A program made the translations under genes and the position numbers. Below, piece by piece: positions 24,682 through 33,525 of a stretch of DNA of 41,283 nt. Where the stretch lies: positions 1-41,283 of the forward strand of contig JBBRNH010000042.1 of NCBI GenBank assembly GCA_038230415.1. The letters run 5' to 3'. The notes under the pieces are model-generated. The model did no database searches. It had not been told where the DNA came from and saw only the letters and a list, made by a program, of their open reading frames with translations. This DNA is from JBBRNH01 sp038230415. Lineage in GTDB: Bacteria; Bacteroidota; Bacteroidia; Cytophagales; Spirosomataceae. Positions within the stretch are counted from its first letter, which is position 1; each line of letters opens with the position of its first letter.

Positions 24682-26184
24682 ATGGGCATTATCCAGCGGC
24701 AAACCCTCCAAAGTTCGGCTTTTTCGTACCTCGGTATCGTGGTCGGGTTTGTATCGCAGGCGGTATTGGCTCCCAATCTGCTCACCAAAGACCAGGTTGG
24801 GCTCATTGGCCTGTTGCCGCCGTTGGCCCTGTTGTTGGCGCAGTTTGCCAATTTGGGCATTAACAACGCCGGGGGGCGGTTTTTTCCGTATTTCCGCGAT
24901 GCTTCCCGCCAACATAACGGCTATCTGCTGCTGGCCTTTGGCATCACGGCTATCGGGTTGCTGGCCTGCGCCGTTGGGCTGGTGTTGTACCGGCCCGTTG
25001 CCGTAGCCGAAAACAGTGCGAAATCGGCTCTGTTCGTTGATTATTACTACTGGCTGCTGCCGCTGACGGTGGTACTGATTTCGTTTTACATCCTCGACAA
25101 TTACGCCAAACTGCTCTTCGCCACCGTTTATGGCACATTTCTGGTAAATGTGGTGCTTCGGCTTGGTGTGTTGCTCGCGTTGGGCTTGTATGGCTTAAAG
25201 ATCATTGATTTTCAGGGATTTATGCTTGTTTGGCTCGCGGCCTACGCCTTGCCAACGGTGCTGATGGGTGTGTATGTCTGGCGAAAACACGGACTCTGGC
25301 TCCGGCCTGAATTTCTGCACGTGCCGCCCGCGCTCCGGTTCGATATGGTCCGGTACGCCGGGCTAACAATCGTTTCGGGATTGTCGTCGCAATTAATATG
25401 GACGATAGACAAGGCGATGCTCAACAGCAGCGCGGGTTTGGGCGACACCGGCATTTACAGTACGGCGGCCTACTTTGCCAGTGTGATTGCCCTGCCCGCC
25501 ACCGCGCTCTATAAAGTGGCTGGGATTGTGGTGGCCGAAGCCTGGAAAAACAATGACCTGCCCGCCATTGCGGGAATTTACCAGAAAAGCTGCCTGAATC
25601 AGTTGCTTATCGGCGCATTGGTTTTTGTGGGCATCGTGGCAAACCTGCCGAATGTATTCCGGTTTCTGCCGGGCGGCTACGAAGCCGGCAGCATAGTGAT
25701 TCTCTGGCTTGGTATTGGCAAATTGATTGACATGGCAACGGGCGTTAACGGCCTGGTGCTCAACACCTCACGCTATTACGTTTGGGATTCGCTGTTTCTG
25801 CTGCTGACTGCCGCGCTAACCGTCGCGCTCAATCTCTGGCTTATTCCGAATTATGGTATAATGGGCGCGGCCATCGGCGCGGCCATCGCTACAACGGCCT
25901 ACAACCTGGCCCGAACGGTGTTTGTGTGGGCTAAATTTGGGTTGCAGCCGTTCTCGTGGCGCAACGGCGCGGTTGTATTGTTGATGCTGGCGGTCTGGGT
26001 ATTGGCGGTTTGGCCCGGTTATCCCGCTCCAAACGCTCCGGTCTGGCATATTCTGACCGACGTTGCCGGACGGTCATTGGGGATTACGGCGGTTTTTGGC
26101 GGGGCCGTGTATGCATTGCGGCTCTCGCCCGATGCCGTGCAGATGGCGAATCAACTCCTGCGCCGGTTGCCCTTCGGACGGTAG
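24682..26184 (+). CDS. Wzx-type polysaccharide flippase
   Basis: A 500-residue inner-membrane protein with about 12-14 hydrophobic segments, of the MOP/polysaccharide-exporter superfamily (Wzx/RfbX-like). The N-terminus has QRQTLQSSAFSYLGIVVGF and GLINNAGGRFF-like features, with VWLAAYALPTVLMGVYVWRK mid-protein and NYGIMGAAIGAAIATTAYN near residue 395, a common end-region signature of these flippases. It would move lipid-linked oligosaccharides from the cytoplasmic to the periplasmic face. Its place among Pse, methyltransferase and glycosyltransferase genes supports a role in exporting the Pse-containing glycan. No wzy polymerase or ligase is visible in the window. Confidence 0.88.
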   Translation: MGIIQRQTLQSSAFSYLGIVVGFVSQAVLAPNLLTKDQVGLIGLLPPLALLLAQFANLGINNAGGRFFPYFRDASRQHNGYLLLAFGITAIGLLACAVGLVLYRPVAVAENSAKSALFVDYYYWLLPLTVVLISFYILDNYAKLLFATVYGTFLVNVVLRLGVLLALGLYGLKIIDFQGFMLVWLAAYALPTVLMGVYVWRKHGLWLRPEFLHVPPALRFDMVRYAGLTIVSGLSSQLIWTIDKAMLNSSAGLGDTGIYSTAAYFASVIALPATALYKVAGIVVAEAWKNNDLPAIAGIYQKSCLNQLLIGALVFVGIVANLPNVFRFLPGGYEAGSIVILWLGIGKLIDMATGVNGLVLNTSRYYVWDSLFLLLTAALTVALNLWLIPNYGIMGAAIGAAIATTAYNLARTVFVWAKFGLQPFSWRNGAVVLLMLAVWVLAVWPGYPAPNAPVWHILTDVAGRSLGITAVFGGAVYALRLSPDAVQMANQLLRRLPFGR

Positions 26185-26197
26185 TTTGCTACCTTTG
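26167..26197 (+). promoter_or_regulatory. Promoter of the second PD-(D/E)XK gene
   Basis: TTG (26167-26169), 20 nt, then TACCTTTG (26190-26197) match the Bacteroidota consensus very well. The predicted start near 26204 leaves a short leader to the ATG at 26218. The promoter lies inside the 3' end of the flippase gene. Confidence 0.65.
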
Positions 26198-26217
26198 ATT
26201 TGAAAACAGCCGAAATC

Positions 26218-26862
26218 ATGACAATCAAAAGCAATTTTCGGGAGTGGACATTCGACAAAATAGATGATGCGTTTGGCACACGGCAAGTATTTAAGAATCA
26301 GACGCTTGACGAGTGGATAAACGCACCTTATGAGTGTTCAGATTATGAAAAACGCTACCTATTACAACTCCAACGAACGCTGATTCTGGGTGTAAACGAC
26401 TGGAACGAGGTTGAGTTAGAGAATAAATTTATCAGCCCGCTTATCGTATTTACTGAAATAGACAACGAGCATTTTTGCTATTTTTTAGAGCGTGAACTCT
26501 CTGTAACTATCGGCAATTACGATCTTTATGGCAAAGTTGATGGCATGATTGCCACCGGATTTCGCAACCCCCGAAAACCGTTTTTTTGTCTCAACGAGTA
26601 CAAACGGCAGACCGATCCCGACGGCAACCCCCAAGCTCAGGCACTCATTGCGATGATTGCCGTGCATCACCTCAACGACGCGCCAACCCCGATCTATGGG
26701 TGCTATGTGATTGGTAAATTTTGGCATTTTTTGATTTTAGAAGGGAAGCATTATGCTGTTAGTAAGTCGTTTAGTTCGGATGATAACGAGATTTTTGACG
26801 TGTTCCGAATCCTGAAAACCCTCAAAACCCGCATCGAAATGCAAACGGGTTTGCCTCAATGA
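26218..26862 (+). CDS. Uncharacterised PD-(D/E)XK-fold protein, copy 2
   Basis: A 214-residue cytoplasmic protein started at ATG 26218, because a strong promoter box sits just upstream and a TTG at 26200 would fall before the likely transcription start. Core motifs: VELENKFISPLIVF, YGKVDGMIAT (Asp108), CLNEYKRQ (Glu127, Lys129), then a helix AQALIAMIAVHH. It is a diverged relative of the protein at 17782-18387 in length, N-terminal TFD...FG motif, spacing of catalytic residues, and the C-terminal IYGCYVIGKFWHFLILEG motif. Function unknown; nuclease activity is plausible. Its stop overlaps the next gene as ATGA. Confidence 0.6.
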   Translation: MTIKSNFREWTFDKIDDAFGTRQVFKNQTLDEWINAPYECSDYEKRYLLQLQRTLILGVNDWNEVELENKFISPLIVFTEIDNEHFCYFLERELSVTIGNYDLYGKVDGMIATGFRNPRKPFFCLNEYKRQTDPDGNPQAQALIAMIAVHHLNDAPTPIYGCYVIGKFWHFLILEGKHYAVSKSFSSDDNEIFDVFRILKTLKTRIEMQTGLPQ

Positions 26863-27761
26863 AGCAACTGTTAATCAATATTTTCGGCACAGAATTTTTG
26901 TATGCCATTCGTAAATCGCGCATCATTAATTTTTTTCCGCGTTTCTGGTTGGCAATGCGGTTTCATACCGTTCGATTAGGGCAGATTTTTCGGTGGCTGA
27001 TTCAATCCCGCGAAGACACCAATTTTACCTATAACCTCACCCCGGCCAACAAACTGTACCTCGCCAATATGATTTCGGTCATCACCGGCGAATCCGTTGC
27101 GGTTATCCAAACCCTGTTCCGGGAGGTCGAAACCGACGATGTGTTGCGGCAGCATATCCTGACCAAAACCCGCTCTTCCCAATACCGAATCGTGGCTGAT
27201 AATCGGGTTGAGTTTGGTCGACGATTGGGTTGGTACGCGCTCGTTCGGTTGCAGAAACCGGGCATAGTTGTCGAAACAGGCGTTGACAAGGGTTTGGGTG
27301 CGGTGCTGCTTTGCGCGGCCCTGCTCCGCAACCGCGCCGAAGGTAAACCGGGCCGTTATTTTGGCACCGACATTGCCCCAAAAGCGGGCTACCTCCTTAC
27401 CGGCCAATATGCCGAAGTAGGCCGAATTCTCTACGGCGATTCTATCGAAAGCCTGACGAAATTCGCCCAGCCAATTAATTTGTTCATTAACGACAGCGAC
27501 CACTCGGCCAATTATGAATATGACGAGTACGAAACTATCTTCAGCAAACTCGCTCCTGATGGACTAATTTTGGGTGATAACGCGCACGTAACGAGTAAAT
27601 TAGCCGAATTTTCAGGAAAGCACAGTCGGCGGTTTTTATATTTTCAGGAAGTACCGCAAGACCACTGGTATCCTGGCGCGGGTATAGGGTTTTCATTTAC
27701 AAAAAACCCCTCCCCCAAAAGGCAGTCCGATGGGTCGGAGGGGTTAGGGTGGGGTATATGA
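26859..27761 (+). CDS. Class I SAM-dependent methyltransferase, tail altered by a repeat
   Basis: A 300-residue protein. A hydrophobic/basic N-terminus (residues 1-45) precedes a Rossmann methyltransferase domain: GIVVETGVDKGLGAVLLC near 140-155 (SAM motif I), YFGTDIAPK, LYGDSIESL, LFINDSDHSANYEYDEY and PDGLILGDNAH. This layout resembles the Methyltransf_24 group found with polysaccharide genes. The last ~20 codons (TKNPSPKRQSDGSEGLGWG) come from a C/G-rich hairpin repeat (27705-27745), so the natural C-terminus has been replaced or extended. The end runs 4 bp past the start of the next gene. It overlaps the PD-(D/E)XK gene by ATGA. Substrate unknown; a glycan role is inferred from neighbours. 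Confidence 0.75.
   Translation: MKQLLINIFGTEFLYAIRKSRIINFFPRFWLAMRFHTVRLGQIFRWLIQSREDTNFTYNLTPANKLYLANMISVITGESVAVIQTLFREVETDDVLRQHILTKTRSSQYRIVADNRVEFGRRLGWYALVRLQKPGIVVETGVDKGLGAVLLCAALLRNRAEGKPGRYFGTDIAPKAGYLLTGQYAEVGRILYGDSIESLTKFAQPINLFINDSDHSANYEYDEYETIFSKLAPDGLILGDNAHVTSKLAEFSGKHSRRFLYFQEVPQDHWYPGAGIGFSFTKNPSPKRQSDGSEGLGWGI
27705..27745. repeat. Inverted-repeat element at a gene junction
   Basis: AACCCCTCC (27705-27713) is complementary to GGAGGGGTT (27737-27745), around a 23-nt interior. It supplies the last codons of the upstream methyltransferase and ends 12 nt before the ATG of the FkbM-type gene. Similar CCCCTCC/GGAGGGG words occur in the ruvB terminator. Confidence 0.6.
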
Positions 27762-28600
27762 CGCTATTTAACTTCCCTTTCCGCGACCTACCGCGCATGG
27801 CGCAAACCCCCAACGGGCGCAAAACATTGGCCTTGTTCGTGCAGCACGGCAGCCAGCCCCGCAATCAGCGACGAACCGTTAAGTTTGGAGCATATACCTT
27901 CACCGTGCCGGATGTCTATTCGTTTCTGTACCAGATTAAGGAAATTTTTGCCGACGAATTTTATGCGTTTCAGGCTGATTCGGTCATTCCGAGACTGAAT
28001 CCGTTGCCCGGAGAGCCGGTGATTTTCGACTGCGGGGCCAACATCGGTACGAGCGTCGTCTATTTCCGGCAACAACACCCCACCGCCCGCATCGTAGCCT
28101 TTGAAGCTGACCCGGTTATTGCCCAATATTTACTGGATAACCTCCGCCGAAACCGCGTCGAAGGTGTTGAGGTCGTTGAAAAAGCCGTCTGGACGGACGG
28201 AAACGGCATCTCACTCGGTGGCACCGAGGCCGATGGTGGTTCGGTCTTCTCAACCGAAGCCACCCGGCGTGTGCCTTCGGTGCGGCTCCGCGATTGGCTC
28301 CTCCGCGAACCCCGGATTGATATGCTCAAAATAGACATCGAGGGGGCCGAAATCGCAGTTCTGGCCGATTGCGCCGACGCGCTGACCAACGTGCAGGCGA
28401 TGTTTGTTGAGTTTCACGCCTACATCGGCCATCGGCAAGGCTTGGCTGGTTTGCTTAATGTGCTGGAAAACAGTGGCTTTCGGTATTACATTGACACCAG
28501 CCAATACCGAAAAAGCCCGTTGGTCAATCACCGTTACCGCAACAACGCCGATATGGATTTACAGTTGAATATTTTTGCTCACCGCGAATCTACGCCTTGA
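27758..28600 (+). CDS. FkbM family methyltransferase
   Basis: A 280-residue SAM-dependent methyltransferase of the FkbM family, which O-methylates sugars and other small molecules. Start ATG 27758 (a GTG at 27749 lies inside the repeat). Seen: VIFDCGANIGTSVVYF at 88-103 (SAM motif I), VAFEADP at 113-119, and LKIDIEGAE at 190-198, the signature of this family. It lies in the glycan locus between another methyltransferase and a GT4 gene, whose TTG start overlaps its stop (TTGA). A role in methylating a glycan residue is likely but inferred. Confidence 0.88.
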   Translation: MTLFNFPFRDLPRMAQTPNGRKTLALFVQHGSQPRNQRRTVKFGAYTFTVPDVYSFLYQIKEIFADEFYAFQADSVIPRLNPLPGEPVIFDCGANIGTSVVYFRQQHPTARIVAFEADPVIAQYLLDNLRRNRVEGVEVVEKAVWTDGNGISLGGTEADGGSVFSTEATRRVPSVRLRDWLLREPRIDMLKIDIEGAEIAVLADCADALTNVQAMFVEFHAYIGHRQGLAGLLNVLENSGFRYYIDTSQYRKSPLVNHRYRNNADMDLQLNIFAHRESTP

Positions 28601-29871
28601 AAATCACGCTCATCAGCACCTATCACCGCAACGGGGGCGCGGGCGTGGCCGCCACCCGGCTACACCATGCCCTGCTGAAACAGGGCGTTGATAGCACCTT
28701 GTTGGTAGTTGAAGCAACCGCGCCGGAGCCGAGCGTGGTGCCGTTGGTGCATAATTTTCTGAGCGAGAAAGCCGCCTTTGCCCGTTTCGCCGGGGAGCGA
28801 TTGGCGTTTCTGCCCTATGAGCGCGACAAAAACATTCGGTTTCAGTTTTCGCCCGCCCGCGTCGGGGCCGATTTGAGCCAGCACCCCGCCGTGCAACAGG
28901 CTGATATTCTGCATCTTCACTGGATAACCTTCGGAATGTTATCGGTTTCGGGCCTGCAAAAACTGTTTGCCTTAAAGAAACCGATTGTCTGGACGATGCA
29001 CGATATGTGGGCATTCACCGGCGGTTGCCATTACAGTCGCGGGTGCGATCACTACCAAACCCATTGCCACCACTGCCCGTACTTGCGGAATCCCGGCGAA
29101 CACGATTTGTCGTATCGGGTGTTTGAGGAAAAGTTAAGTGCCTTCGCCAACGCGCCCCTGACAATGGTTTCGCCCAGTGCGTGGTTGGCAAATCTGGCCC
29201 GGAGTGCCGCACTCACGAAGCCCTTCCAGACGCACCTTATCCCAAATCCGATTGACACCGACGTATTCAAACCCGCTGATAAACTGGCACTCCGGCAAAA
29301 ACTTGGATTGCCTACCGATGCGCCGTTGTTGCTCTTCGGCTCTGCCAATACCGCTGACCCACGCAAAGGTTTTGCCTACTTTTTGGAAGCATTGAATAAT
29401 CTGAAAACGAATCAGTTAGACCCAGAACCTGCCGTTTTGTTATTCGGAAAAACGGCTCCTGAAACCATTGACACGTTGCCCTTCCCGGTTCATTCGCTGG
29501 GCGTTTTGACGAACGATGCCGACATCGTGGCCGCCTACAATGCCGCTGACGCGCTCGTTGTTCCGTCGCTCGAAGACAACTTGCCCAACACCATTGTTGA
29601 AGCGTTGGCTTGCGGAACACCCGTTATCGCGTTCAATATGGGCGGCATCCCGGAGATGATTCGACACCAAAAAACGGGGTATCTGGCCCAAACCGGATCG
29701 GTGCAGGAACTCGCCGATGGGCTACGCTGGCTGCTTAATCAAACACCCGAACAGCGCACCGAACTATCTCAAAATGCCCGGCAGTTTGCCCTAACCCGCT
29801 ATGCCGAAGCCACCGTTGCCCGGCAGTATCTTGACCTGTATCAAGGGGTACTCAGAAAACCGAAAGCCTGA
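28597..29871 (+). CDS. GT4 family glycosyltransferase (WcaC-like)
   Basis: A 424-residue GT-B retaining glycosyltransferase. The N-terminal domain has STYHRNGGAGVAATRLHHAL (acceptor side), ILHLHWITFGMLS, TMHDMWAFTGGCHYSRGC and the Cys cluster HCHHCPYL. That cluster is typical of this GT4 subgroup and may bind a metal. The C-terminal domain has IPNPIDTDVFKP, GSANTADPRKGF and the nucleotide-sugar motif LPNTIVEALACGTPVIAF with the E-x7-E pattern. A TTG start overlaps the FkbM stop, and no better ATG exists without losing the conserved ITLISTYHRNGG. It would add a sugar to a lipid-linked or protein-linked glycan; donor unknown. It closes the glycan locus. Confidence 0.9.
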   Translation: MKITLISTYHRNGGAGVAATRLHHALLKQGVDSTLLVVEATAPEPSVVPLVHNFLSEKAAFARFAGERLAFLPYERDKNIRFQFSPARVGADLSQHPAVQQADILHLHWITFGMLSVSGLQKLFALKKPIVWTMHDMWAFTGGCHYSRGCDHYQTHCHHCPYLRNPGEHDLSYRVFEEKLSAFANAPLTMVSPSAWLANLARSAALTKPFQTHLIPNPIDTDVFKPADKLALRQKLGLPTDAPLLLFGSANTADPRKGFAYFLEALNNLKTNQLDPEPAVLLFGKTAPETIDTLPFPVHSLGVLTNDADIVAAYNAADALVVPSLEDNLPNTIVEALACGTPVIAFNMGGIPEMIRHQKTGYLAQTGSVQELADGLRWLLNQTPEQRTELSQNARQFALTRYAEATVARQYLDLYQGVLRKPKA

Positions 29872-29954
29872 CCGATAACTCAAAAGTCGTTCGCTGGCCC
29901 TGATTGCTGACAAGAAGACGGTAGGTTTGTAGCAGACCCTTACTGACAAACCCA

Positions 29955-30614
29955 ATGAAAACGTACTTACTCTGTTTCGGCCTGCTGTGCGGCACGGCTG
30001 CCGCTTTTGGGCAGATTGCCAACGAAAACACCCTGAGCGTTCAGATTGACGGCAAAGAGTTTAAGACCCAACCCCGCCGGATTCGGATTGCCAACTACTG
30101 GTGGATAACGGCCAACACCATCGGTCCCGATAAATCGCTGCGGTTTTGGCTCGGTAGTTTCGACCGGCAGGACAACATCGAACCCGGCACCTATCTGGTG
30201 GTTAATGCCGACCGCCCCGACACCCGCGAGAACCGCAAGAAATACGAAGACTTCGGCACGTATAAAGGCATCGCCATCATCAAGTACGTTGAAGAAACCC
30301 GCAGCCCGCGCATGGAATACCACGTGGGTAAATCGCAGAACAGCGACGAAACCGTAACGGTCAAAAAAGCAGCTGATGGCTCATTGGAAGGAACCTTTAC
30401 CGGAACCCTCGTTGGGAGTTACTGGAAAGAGCGCGTCACCGCCACCGTGTTTGGGGGCGTTGGCCGATTGGTGAGCAAAATGGAGGACAAGGCCGTTACG
30501 AAAGCGTCGGGCTACGATTCTGACATTGACCCCGAAGGCAACGGCTACAAAAAACAAGACAAGACCGATGCTATTGAACTCAAAAACGGCACGTTTAAGC
30601 TAAAAATAAACTGA
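29955..30614 (+). CDS. Putative secreted protein of unknown function
   Basis: A 219-residue protein with an N-terminal signal peptide (MKTYLLCFGLLCGTAAAFGQ, cleavage near FGQI), so it is exported to the periplasm or outer membrane. The mature part starts NENTLSVQIDGKEFKTQPR and is rich in beta-strand-like and Lys/Asp-rich segments. The CxLLCG in the signal is not a convincing lipobox. I do not recognise a family. A possible promoter box TAGGTTTG lies at 29922-29929. It stands alone before the convergent TonB-type receptor gene; the intervening 30615-30735 is gene-free and unremarkable. Confidence 0.6.
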   Translation: MKTYLLCFGLLCGTAAAFGQIANENTLSVQIDGKEFKTQPRRIRIANYWWITANTIGPDKSLRFWLGSFDRQDNIEPGTYLVVNADRPDTRENRKKYEDFGTYKGIAIIKYVEETRSPRMEYHVGKSQNSDETVTVKKAADGSLEGTFTGTLVGSYWKERVTATVFGGVGRLVSKMEDKAVTKASGYDSDIDPEGNGYKKQDKTDAIELKNGTFKLKIN

Positions 30615-30735
30615 TGTTTGTATGGTAATAAACCTATTCTGCTTCCAGAATATGTTGATATTCGCACAGATATTGTCGTGACGCTGAGTCTGAGAACCAA
30701 CAGTATAGAAAAAATAATTTTTCAGCAGACCCTAC

Positions 30736-33180
30736 TTACTTTCTGAATCTTGCGGCATCTTCACTCGTGCCTGACTTGCGGCCTTGCGGCTGGAACTTAG
30801 ACTTGCCAAAATTGTAGGTCAGTCGCAGCGAAGCCGACCGATTGGGCTGCAAATTGGTAAAGGTCAAATCGGTGTCATCTACCTGAATGTTGCCCCTGAA
30901 AACACTCGTCCAAAAAACATCATTGATGTTCAATTGGGCATTCCAACGGTTGTTTTTAAAGCTTTTTTGTAGTCCCAAATTTATGGCACCCATACTTTGA
31001 GATTTGTAAAGACTCGCCCGGCTCGGCACGCTATACCAACCCGAAATTTCGAGATTGTAGCCTTTTGGCAGTGTGAAAATATTGGTAAGCCAGGCTGATG
31101 CCGACACACCATTCGTTTTGTTATTTTTATTGTTTAAGTTAATATTCTCACCGCCATACGCTGTGCTTACATATATTTGGTAGTTCCACGAGGGTATAAG
31201 TGTTGCCGAATGACTCACATCAAAAAATACCCTTTGTGATTCAATATTAACTTGCTGCCAAGTGGTTAGTCGTGTTATTGCATTGTAAAGCGGTAGTTGA
31301 GAAACTGAATTTTGGTTGAGATTGTAACCCGTAACCAGCAATAGGTTTTTGTGGGAATAAGTTAATTCAGTGGCATTTCTTATTTGAGGAAATAGAAATG
31401 GATTACCCAAAGCACGGGTAAGTGGGTCTAAAAAAAATGGAAAGGGGTTTAGCTGCCAAACTGTTGGGCGAGTCAGTTTTCGCGACGATGCCCAGACTAA
31501 ATTACTGTTGTCGTCTATTTTGTATTGCAGCGTGAGCGTAGGTAAAATATTCCAATAATTACGGTTCACTAATGATTTGACCGTGATAGATTGCCCCCTT
31601 GTTATTGTATTCTCGGCTCGAACCCCCGCAACAAAGCCTAACTTTTTGAACTGCCGACTCATTTGCACAAAAAACATATTGATATTTTCATCGAACGTAA
31701 ATTCATTCGTGCGACTCAAATCTTTGGCAAAATCACTACCCGATAACACGGTTTCACGGGTGGCATTGAGACGGGTGAGGGTGTCAAAATCGATTTTTGC
31801 CAAATTCTTCACCGAGTTTATTTTAAAACCTGTTTCAAATTGCCAGTTCGTAAAAACCAAATCAGAATAGCTGACGTTCAAGGTCTTAAAACTCGAATTG
31901 GCTTGTTGCACATTGCATTGGCGGGAAATCCCTCCTGATGCTTGATCGCTACGCGAATAATCAGAAATCAAATCTTGCGAACCTGGTTTTTGATTGTCTG
32001 CGGAGGCCAGTTCGGCAATAAATTCACGACCATCTTTAGGTTTGTAACGATAGCCTAATAGTGCCGTAATCGTTCGGCCACGGTCAGTCATGGCGTTGGT
32101 GCTGAGTAATAAAGGCCGTTCTACACCACCAATAATTGATTTATTTTCGGCATAAGACGAACTCGGCGACGAACTAAAATCACCCGTTAGCTTGAAATCA
32201 AAGCTGTGTTTTGGGTTGATGACAAATTCAGTACCCGCCAGAAAGGTGAGACTTTTATACGGGTTTTGAAGGTATGAAAACGACTCGAAAATGTCTTTTT
32301 TTCCTTCTTTTCCCATCACTCGTTTATCCGTTAGTTCTTGGTACGACCTCGATTGACTCAGTCCTGCATTTAGGGAATAAGCTATTTTTGGTGTTTTGTA
32401 AGTGATGTTCCCGCCCACATCACCATTAGAAAAACGGTGCTGACTGAAAGACCCGAAAGCACTTCCCTTCAGCCCCAAATTCTGATCACGTTTAAGTTTA
32501 ATATTTATCACTGTTGCAAAGGCCGACTCATATTTAGCGGGCGGATTTGGCATGAGTTCGATGCTTTCTATTTGATCAGGCGTGAGTGAACGCAGGTAGT
32601 TTTTTTCTTGTTCGCTCGACATTCTCAGGTCTTTGCCATCAATCAAAATTTTGGGCGACGTTCCTCTAAACGTAATGTTTCCGCTCACGTCCACCAGCAA
32701 TCCGGGCGAGCGTCGCATAATTTCGAGCGCATTGACTGAGGTTTTGAACATTTTGCTGTCCACATTAACGATGATATTACCCATTTTTTGTTCAAAAACA
32801 GGACGACTACCCCGCACCACAACCTCGGTCAGTAGTTTTAGATCGGTGATGAGTGATAATTTCCCCAAATCCAACTCATTCTGAGTGAGAGTAATGACCA
32901 ACGGCCCTTTAAAAACTTTTTGGTATTCAATACTCGAAATGGTAATGATATAGCTGCCTTCGGCCAAGCCGTTAAGGTCAAAAACCCCCAACGTGTCCGT
33001 TATCGCGCCCTTAACAATAGAAGAGTCACTGGCTGAAAGTAGGGCAACACTCGCAAATTCAATGGGTTTCTGGGTATTGCCATCAACGGCCTGGCCTTTG
33101 ATTTTGCCTTTAACCTGGCCGGATGCCTGAAAGTAAACGAAGGAAAACAACAGTAAAATGGCAGTAAAGAATGTCTTCAT
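30736..33180 (-). CDS. TonB-dependent receptor-like outer membrane beta-barrel protein
   Basis: An 814-residue protein with a signal peptide (first ~22 residues), a carboxypeptidase-D-regulatory-like domain (~25-115, KGQAVDGNTQKPIEFASVALL), a plug-like segment (LKLLTEVVVRG; NALEIMRRSPGLLVDVSGNITFRG; LIDGKDLRMS; SIELMPNPPAKYES), and a C-terminal beta-barrel to about residue 800. It fits the OMP_b-brl_3 group of TonB-type receptors that import nutrients or peptides. The final ~20 residues (QPQGRKSGTSEDAARFRK) are an unusual charged tail after the barrel. Codons are AT-richer than in flanking genes, like the sensory operon it diverges from, which suggests the block was acquired together. The LytTR regulator may control it. 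Confidence 0.85.
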   Translation of the reverse strand: MKTFFTAILLLFSFVYFQASGQVKGKIKGQAVDGNTQKPIEFASVALLSASDSSIVKGAITDTLGVFDLNGLAEGSYIITISSIEYQKVFKGPLVITLTQNELDLGKLSLITDLKLLTEVVVRGSRPVFEQKMGNIIVNVDSKMFKTSVNALEIMRRSPGLLVDVSGNITFRGTSPKILIDGKDLRMSSEQEKNYLRSLTPDQIESIELMPNPPAKYESAFATVINIKLKRDQNLGLKGSAFGSFSQHRFSNGDVGGNITYKTPKIAYSLNAGLSQSRSYQELTDKRVMGKEGKKDIFESFSYLQNPYKSLTFLAGTEFVINPKHSFDFKLTGDFSSSPSSSYAENKSIIGGVERPLLLSTNAMTDRGRTITALLGYRYKPKDGREFIAELASADNQKPGSQDLISDYSRSDQASGGISRQCNVQQANSSFKTLNVSYSDLVFTNWQFETGFKINSVKNLAKIDFDTLTRLNATRETVLSGSDFAKDLSRTNEFTFDENINMFFVQMSRQFKKLGFVAGVRAENTITRGQSITVKSLVNRNYWNILPTLTLQYKIDDNSNLVWASSRKLTRPTVWQLNPFPFFLDPLTRALGNPFLFPQIRNATELTYSHKNLLLVTGYNLNQNSVSQLPLYNAITRLTTWQQVNIESQRVFFDVSHSATLIPSWNYQIYVSTAYGGENINLNNKNNKTNGVSASAWLTNIFTLPKGYNLEISGWYSVPSRASLYKSQSMGAINLGLQKSFKNNRWNAQLNINDVFWTSVFRGNIQVDDTDLTFTNLQPNRSASLRLTYNFGKSKFQPQGRKSGTSEDAARFRK

Positions 33181-33203
33181 GGCTATTTGTTTTTATGAAT
33201 GGA

Positions 33204-33211
33204 CAAAATTA
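33204..33211 (-). promoter_or_regulatory. -7 promoter box of the receptor gene
   Basis: On the reverse strand this reads TAATTTTG, a TAnnTTTG match, 23 nt upstream of the ATG at 33180. No clear -33 element is seen. Confidence 0.4.
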
Positions 33212-33371
33212 AAATCTCATTATTGAGCCACCTATCTTTTTAGACAAACGGTGTTTTTACTCGACAAAACGGGGAATTCGCCCAGATTGGCAAAATGATT
33301 GCTACTCGGACAATTCTTGTGAAGGGCTTGCAGACCTGTATTAAGGAAGAGTATGTCAGCAAGTTGAGAAA

Positions 33372-33459
33372 GGCTCTCTGATTATCAGTAACTTGGGTCC
33401 GATAGTTCATTGCATGACAACGTAGGCCCAATCGTCTCCACAAGGATCGTCAGAGAGCC
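33372..33459 (-). mobile_element. MITE-like or IS5-like end remnant
   Basis: GGCTCTCTGA (33372-33381) and TCAGAGAGCC (33450-33459) are perfect 10-bp inverted repeats 68 nt apart. Read on the reverse strand, the interior leads to an ATG and MNYRTQVTDNQRAF, which resembles the start of IS5-type transposases (Y-x-T-x-x-T-D-x-Q). The frame then runs on past the inner repeat without recognisable transposase motifs. No target duplication is evident. Probably an internally deleted IS derivative in the receptor/kinase intergenic region. Confidence 0.4.
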
Positions 33460-33467
33460 GAATAATT

Positions 33468-33475
33468 TATATTTG
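33468..33475 (+). promoter_or_regulatory. -7 promoter box of the kinase operon
   Basis: TATATTTG matches TAnnTTTG, 50 nt before the ATG at 33526, directly beside the IS-like remnant. Confidence 0.45.
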
Positions 33476-33525
33476 TGTTAAGCTGTCAGTCTCTCCGAAA
33501 TTTGCCAAAACTTTTAGACGAAAGC

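Noticed and set aside
27705..27745. Terminator at the end of the methyltransferase gene
   Set aside because: The palindrome is followed by AGGGTGGGG and not a T run, and the next gene starts immediately.
33240..33443. A 67-residue reverse-strand frame as a gene
   Set aside because: Only the start resembles an IS5 transposase and the rest has no family motif; it is better explained as an IS remnant.
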